From contig CM060909.1 in the NCBI GenBank assembly GCA_030737875.1, positions 31,021,659 to 31,085,658 of the forward strand: 64,000 nt of DNA, given 5' to 3'. This document shows, piece by piece, positions 58,871 through 64,000 of the stretch. Origin of the DNA: Allium sativum (taxonomy: Eukaryota > Streptophyta > Magnoliopsida > Asparagales > Amaryllidaceae). How positions within the stretch are numbered: position 1 is the stretch's first letter; the number at the start of each line of letters is the position of its first letter. The translations under genes were made by a program, and so were the position numbers. The notes under the pieces are model-generated. The model had not been told where the DNA came from and ran no database searches. It saw only the letters and a program-made list of their open reading frames with translations.

Positions 58871-60826
58871 TTATTCCAACACATGTATATTTCAGAAAAT
58901 TTCGACAGCATAACGGCAGGGTAGTTAAAACCGGGACCGTCCCTAGTACGGCTCCTCGCTCTACCTTAAAACCTCGCGGTTTTTGACAATGGGGATCATG
59001 CATCTAGTTCGCACGCAGGAGGCATGTTTTATTTTCAATTCCACAATCCTATTCTAATTTGTTTCAACCACAAGAGGGTATTTTTCAACCACAAAGGTAT
59101 TTTTCAACCACAATATCAACCACAAACAATTATTTCCAACCATTCGTCATACCATATAATATCACGTCAATCACAAGCAATAAATATCGTCCATGGTCTG
59201 TGGACGAGGGGAGTATATATATATATATATATATATAATATTATAATTCACTTGCATTTCATCACAATTCAAAGCATATATGTTTCATTCAACGCTTGTA
59301 TAATTTATACATCGCTAATATAACTTATACAACACATGTACATGAGGTATACAATGCGTATATAATTTACACTTCACTTATATAATTTATACAACGTGAT
59401 TTCATTCACACAATTAGTTTAGATTCCTCACATTGGTTATTGCAGTGCTAAAAATCGTAGGAAGATCAGAAAAATCCGCGGCTTCTTCTAGAATGTAGAG
59501 AGCCTCCTTGCGGTCACGGTGTCTCCTGTTTCATCGAATTTCATTAAAGAACGAAAAAGATATTATTTTTCAAAGTTTTGCAACGCTTTATAGTGTTATT
59601 TTCATTTTAGAATTTCGAAGCAGAAAGGTTTTTAAACCTTCAAAACTAGGTTTTGATTTTACAGTCAAACCGTACCTTGTTGCTCCGATCAGGTGGTGCC
59701 ACGCGTAAGAGCTACGAACCAGCTCCCTGTCGGTGGTGGTGGCGTCTGACTCGGCGGCTCCAGCAGGTCGTGGCGGCGCTCCAAAGGGGTCGACTTCCTC
59801 CTCGAAATTCGACGCGCACGATTGATGGTTTGAGGCGAGGCTTGGTCGGATTTAAAGAGGGGACGAAGGCGATCAGAATATTCAACTGGAGGAGGCGGCG
59901 AAACTGGCTGTGGCGGCGGCAGAAACGATGGGAAGCTTCGAGCTCGATGCGCCGTTCAAATCGCCTGGCGGCTAGGGTTTTTTTCGATTTTTTTTTTTAA
60001 AAAGAAAAATTCCTATTGGTCGAAGCTATATAGGAAAATTTAAATAGTGTTTTCACAAACGGACTCGAAATCAAACCCAACGACTGTCGCCCCTAGCTTA
60101 ATACCCCCATTCCGGACACAATGGGATATGTTTCGTTGGCCAATTCGACTGTTACAGTCAGTTATTTTTCAAATTAAAGCATAAAACATTCAATATTTAA
60201 TTTGAACGTACATTTCAATTTGCCAGGGCCACAAACTGAATCAAAAAATTCCAGAAAAATAAATCTTGCTTTGTTTTGACGATACGGTCCTAACAAAACC
60301 AGTTTCGTCGAATTCTGAGCTCGTTTGAAAAACGGCCATTTTTAGGTCGACCCATTTTAACAGAAATTGACCAATCACATTTTCTTTTGGCCCGCTCACA
60401 TACTAGCTTCAAAAATTATGAAATTTGAAACCTAGAAATAATTTGACATCCCGGACCCAACAAAAGTGGTTTCGTCGAATTCCGAGGTCGTATGCAAAAT
60501 ATCAATTTTCAAGGGCTATATATGCTATATAGCGGCCTTTCTGAAAATTCATTTGGCCATAACTTTTGATTCCCGCTATGAAACTTCGATTTTTCAGATT
60601 CGTTAAAAAGGTATTCACAAACAGATTTAAATATTTTTAGTTTTGCTAAAATCCGTTATATTTTCCACCCGGTACAGTCAGAAAAAGTTTGTATTCAAAA
60701 TTTCAAACTGCAATACCATACCCAATTATATATTTTATTGAAATAGGATATTTCAATTATTCAAATTCTTTGGTAATAACCAAATTTAAAAATTTTAAAT
60801 TGGTTCACATTTTCCGGGTTATTACA

Positions 60827-61020
60827 CTATGAGCCAGCGCAGATAGGGTGAGTAACTCCATGGGGCAAGTGGACATAGTAAGGATTGGTAAGGCTATGAG
60901 CCAGCGCAGATGGGGTGAATAACTCCATGGGGCAAGTGGACATAGCGAAGGATTAGTGGCTACGTTATCAGTGCAGTGAAGCCATTTATGACTTCATGGG
61001 GCAAAGTGATCGTAGCAAGG
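60827..61020. repeat. 63-68 bp tandem repeats in E LTR, right of D
   Basis: Continuation of the array at 54740-54937. Two copies contain GAGCCAGCGCAGATNGGGTG. They are followed by a copy that switches to TATCAGTGCAGTGAAGCCAT, mixing the two unit types. Confidence 0.8.
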
Positions 61021-61761
61021 GTGGGTGATCGAAGTGGTGAATATCGTATGCTTTACGCACTGAGTGAGAGATGTGAGGATGGATGCTGTGTTTGATTGTT
61101 TGCCATCATTATGACATGCACACCTCCCCCACCTCCATATCTTTATACCGTTTGATATGGCACCTTAGAGTGTTGTACAGTATGTAGTGCTAACTCTTTG
61201 GTTGCAGGTCCAGGTTCAGGTATGTTTTAGTCTACCTGTTATTGTTCACTTTAGATGATTATCGCTCATACCAGGCTTTATGTCTGAACCAGAGTTTTAT
61301 GTCTCCTCTTATTACTCTGGGTGCTCACACGAGCAGACTAGAGACAGGTTAGCTGGTGGTGCGCGAGTAGCTGATTCGGAGGCGGGCAGGAGGCTTCCAC
61401 GTAAGATATATATATACATTCTCCCTGTGTCGTTGGTGGTCGCTACTTGGGCATTAGTAGTGTACCTCCTTTATCTTGCTTTTGCTTTAAGACAGTTGAA
61501 AAGTTGTAATAAGCTATATTTTGGATTTCCGCTGCTATGATGCTTAGTTCTGGTTTTTAGCTTATGCATTGTCTCTCCTGTTTTATGTCAAGTATGTTAT
61601 TATTATATTTTGTTCTATGCGCTGTGAGACATTCTACGGGTTCTTTGTATGTTCATTTCCTTCTTCCCTTTCCTTCTGACGACCCGTTCCGCGCTAGCTG
61701 GACATGTGTACAGCGCACCTTTGGAGTAAATGTCGGTTGGTGCGGGGCGGGACGTCGCACT

Positions 61762-61773
61762 TGGTATCAGAGC
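61762..61773 (+). promoter_or_regulatory. Primer-binding site of element E
   Basis: TGGTATCAGAGC lies 3 bases after the LTR end (61759), a perfect initiator-Met tRNA primer complement. Confidence 0.95.
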
Positions 61774-61951
61774 TCTAGATTGCGTGGTTAACCTAGGGAA
61801 AGACACTAGGGAGAGATAGTACGTATATGAGAGCGCGTATTTGTAATTATTTTGGTTTTCAAAAGCTATGTATATATATACTATTAGTAGTAAAAGAATG
61901 AAGCCGCACTGCACTAGCACCACTATGGGGTCGTTAATCGTTTCCCTTTTT

Positions 61952-61954
61952 CAG
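61952..61954 (+). promoter_or_regulatory. Splice-acceptor-like site before E gag
   Basis: GTTTCCCTTTTTCAG ends 8 nt before the ATG at 61962, an excellent plant 3' splice site, in the same place as in element B (28493). Confidence 0.5.
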
Positions 61955-61961
61955 ATTGACG

Positions 61962-64000
61962 ATGAGCTGAGACACGAGGGGTGCTGGTAGAGGGACCAAC
62001 CATGGGAATGCCACTGACATGAGGGCGATGTTTACTAACCTCATGAGAGACATGCTTAGAGAAGTGCAAGGAGCAGTTCCCAATCCCGGAGTTGGTGTTG
62101 GCCCAGTAGTGCAGGCGCCTAGGGTCGATTTCGCCAAGTTGTGCAAAGATTACACTAACCTTGGTGGGAAGTCGTTCCACGGGATGGAGTCGGCCACAGA
62201 TGTTCAAGACTGGATGGATAGCTGTGACCGTATCTTTGATGACTTGGGTCTTGAGGATGTGATGAAGAGAAGGCTAGCGTCTCGTCAGCTGCAAGGGCGA
62301 GCGATGAATGGGTGGAATGCCAATAGAACAGCTACTCCAGAAGATCAGGTTACTTGGGTTCATTTCAAGGCTCGCTTTAGCGAGAAGTTTATTCCAGCTG
62401 CCCAGAAGTCAGTGTTGTTCAAGAGGTTCTTGGAACTCAAGCAGAACGGAAGGGCAGTTTCTGACTATATTGCTGAGTTCGACACCTTGTCGAAGTATGG
62501 ACTATCTCTTATCGATACTCCTGAGAAGAAGAATGAGAAGTTCATTACTGGTTTGGATGGATACTTGGGGGAAAGGCTTATCAACCACATCGATGAGACT
62601 TTTGAATCGATTGTAGGGAAAGCTTTGAGATCAGAGAGTCTTTACCCTAAGTCAAAGACTGAGGCTGCATCTGCAGAAGGGCCAAAGCCGCAAGCAGGCG
62701 GTGGAGGCAAGAATAACTCTCAGAATAAGAGGAAGCAGGACCAATCTAAAGGTGGCCAAAAAAAGAGCAAGAAGGATGTTGAGTGCTTCAGCTGTGGTAA
62801 AAAGGGCCATTATGCTAAAGATTGTCGGGCCAAGCCAGCGGATAAGAAGTGCTTCAACTGTGGTCAAGTGGGACATTTCAAGGATAAGTGTCCGCAACCT
62901 CTTAAGGAGAAGCAAATTGTGAAAGCATATGCTATTGATGCTGTTCCTTCTTCGTCGAATGCCCCAACTGCGGCAGAGAAAGGAAAGAATGTTGTTATTC
63001 AAGGTATGCTTTCTATTTATGATGTACCAGTTCGAGTTTTGTTTGACACTGGGGCTTCCCGTTCCTTCATATCTAGTGACCTGGTAGATAGGTTGGGACT
63101 GGAACTCGAGATAGTCAATAGACCATTGGTTGTGACGAGCCCAATTGGTGGTTCGACTAGCCTTAGTATGATTTGCAGGAATTTGGTCTTATCGAGTCAT
63201 GGATGTATGTTTGTATGTGATTGCTTTGTTTTGGGCTTTACTGGGTATGGCATTATATTGGGAGTCGATTGGCTCCAAAGATACGAGGTGGTGGTAGACT
63301 GTGAGGGCTTTTTGGTGACAGTGAGGGCGGATGATGGGCGGAGGGTAGTGTTTGGTAGTCTACCTAGTGATGGGGTTATGGCTAGTTTTGTAAATTCCCT
63401 CGACATCCCGTAGGATGAGTTGTCAGATGTGCCCGTGGTTGGCCAGTATCCGGACATCTTCGAGGAGGTGACCGGGCTTCCACCACACCGAGAGATTGAG
63501 TTCCGTATTGATTTAGTGAAAGATGCCAGACCTATAGTGATGCCACTTCATCGTATGGCACCAAGGGAGCAGCGAGAGCTCGGGGTGCAAGTCAGCAATC
63601 TTTTGAAGAAGGGATTTATTAGAAGGAGTGTCTCCGAGTGGGGAGCACCAGTTGTGTTTGCCACTAAGGCAGATGGTTCCCTTCGTTTGTGTGTGGACTA
63701 TCGCGAGTTGAATAAGGTGACGAGGAAGAATAAGTATCCTCTACCACGGATAGATGATTTGTTTGATCAACTGGAAGGAGCAAGAGTGTTCTCCCAGTTG
63801 GACCTCGCAACAGGATTTCATCAGCTTCGAGTAGTAGATGAGAGTGTTCCGAAAACGGCATTTAGGACGCCGTCTGGATTTTATGAGTGGTTGGTCATGC
63901 CATTTGGGTTGACCAATGCACCAGCCTACTTTGTGGATCTTATGAATCGAGTATTCAGAGATCAGTTGAATAAGTTTGTTCTTGTGTTCGTGGATGATAT
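61962..64000 (+). pseudogene. Element E gag-pol (partial at window end), two in-frame stops
   Basis: The frame starts at ATG 61962, but codon 3 is TGA (61968). The longest usable frame begins at Met 62019 and encodes 464 residues. It contains a gag domain (GKSFHGMESATDVQDWMD), two intact CCHC knuckles (CFSCGKKGHYAKDC, CFNCGQVGHFKDKC) and the protease with [14 protein letters not shown] at 63411 ends it. The same frame then continues without further stops through the pol linker ([11 protein letters not shown]) and RT ([27 protein letters not shown]) to the window end. The better codon quality than in B suggests a younger element. The start at 61962 is preferred because it follows the acceptor-like site as in B. 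The TAG could be mutation or, less likely, programmed readthrough. Confidence 0.85.

Larger units (their letters stand above)
54938..60826 (-). mobile_element. D, solo LTR (5.9 kb) nested in E 5' LTR
   Basis: On the minus strand it begins TGTAATAACCCGG and ends GGATCGTCACA. Perfect CTATG duplications flank it (54933-54937 and 60827-60831). No primer site, polypurine tract or gag-pol is present. The order on its own sense strand is: U3 with two motif copies (60463-60510, 60284-60330), CTATATAG box near 60030, leader with AAAACCCTAGC (59971), donor-like CCAAT/GTGAGG (59431), palindrome array (58200-58870), a block copied from the internal region (57502-58190), ATCCGAC palindromes (57344, 57099), and the conserved 3' half. 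It is closest to B's LTR. Confidence 0.9.
53224..61759 (+). mobile_element. Element E 5' LTR, interrupted by solo LTR D
   Basis: Begins TGTAACGACCCG and ends GACGTCGCA, two bp before the primer site. Without D and one CTATG it is about 2.64 kb, more usual for this type of element than the LTRs of A-D. It holds AACCCTAAAA (53677), a strong donor-like AAG/GTGAGT (53858), a 24 bp GATCGG tandem repeat (54380-54440) and a 63-68 bp tandem repeat split by D. Its 3' LTR lies outside the window, so the 5' flank AATAA (53219-53223) cannot be compared. Confidence 0.88.

Noticed and set aside
54938..60826. D as a full-length retrotransposon, because it contains internal-region DNA
   Set aside because: There is no second LTR, primer site, polypurine tract or gag-pol. 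The ends and CTATG duplications fit one LTR only, so the block is treated as embedded in the LTR.

Overview
The window is plant nuclear DNA, almost entirely nested retrotransposons. The evidence is four-fold. The LTRs are of the TGTAAYRACC...CA type with initiator-Met tRNA primer sites (TGGTATCAGAGC). The gag-pol genes look like Ty3/gypsy chromoviruses of the Tekay/Del kind. There is a plant-type LINE with an AP-endonuclease/RT/zinc-finger layout, and there are GRF zinc-finger gene remnants. The species cannot be named from this sequence. No intact host gene, tRNA, rRNA or CRISPR array was seen.

Layout, left to right. Element A (+) has the end of its 5' LTR at 1-3757, a 1.0 kb internal region stripped of gag-pol, and a 3' LTR at 4800-15452. 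That 3' LTR is split by N2, a 5.0 kb solo LTR (-, 6103-11116, TSD TTAAA). A lies in the 3' LTR of an old element X (-). X is itself cut in two (15453-16875 and 38575-43957) by element B (+, 16876-38574). B is a complete but dead gag-pol element with 4.4-4.7 kb LTRs. Its 5' LTR carries C, a 7.0 kb solo LTR (-, 18499-25515, TSD GCTGC). From 43958 to 46977 there is non-LTR DNA with two degenerate GRF zinc-finger gene fragments. Then come a truncated LTR F (-, 46978 to about 49.9 kb), a 5'-truncated LINE (about 49.93-53.22 kb) and element E (+, 53224 to beyond the window). E's 5' LTR holds D, a 5.9 kb solo LTR (-, 54938-60826, TSD CTATG). E's gag-pol starts at 61962 and runs off the window with the RT domain incomplete.

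How the parts work together. The LTRs share one plan: a TATA-like promoter, a CT-rich leader resembling a plant 5' UTR, a conserved splice-donor-like site (CCAAK/GTGAG), a tandem array of short palindromes, then a conserved 3' half. In both elements that keep gag (B and E), a good splice-acceptor sequence lies 8-13 nt before the gag ATG. I infer, without proof, that most of the LTR plus the primer-binding site is an intron in gag mRNA. The most striking structure is the array at 21.6-23.46 kb in solo LTR C. It holds about thirty short hairpins whose stems change in a compensating way from unit to unit.

All five nested LTR-element insertions that can be oriented lie antiparallel to the element they entered. 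No coding sequence here looks functional: gag-pol of B and E, the LINE and the GRF genes all carry stops, and B has also lost catalytic residues in RT and integrase.
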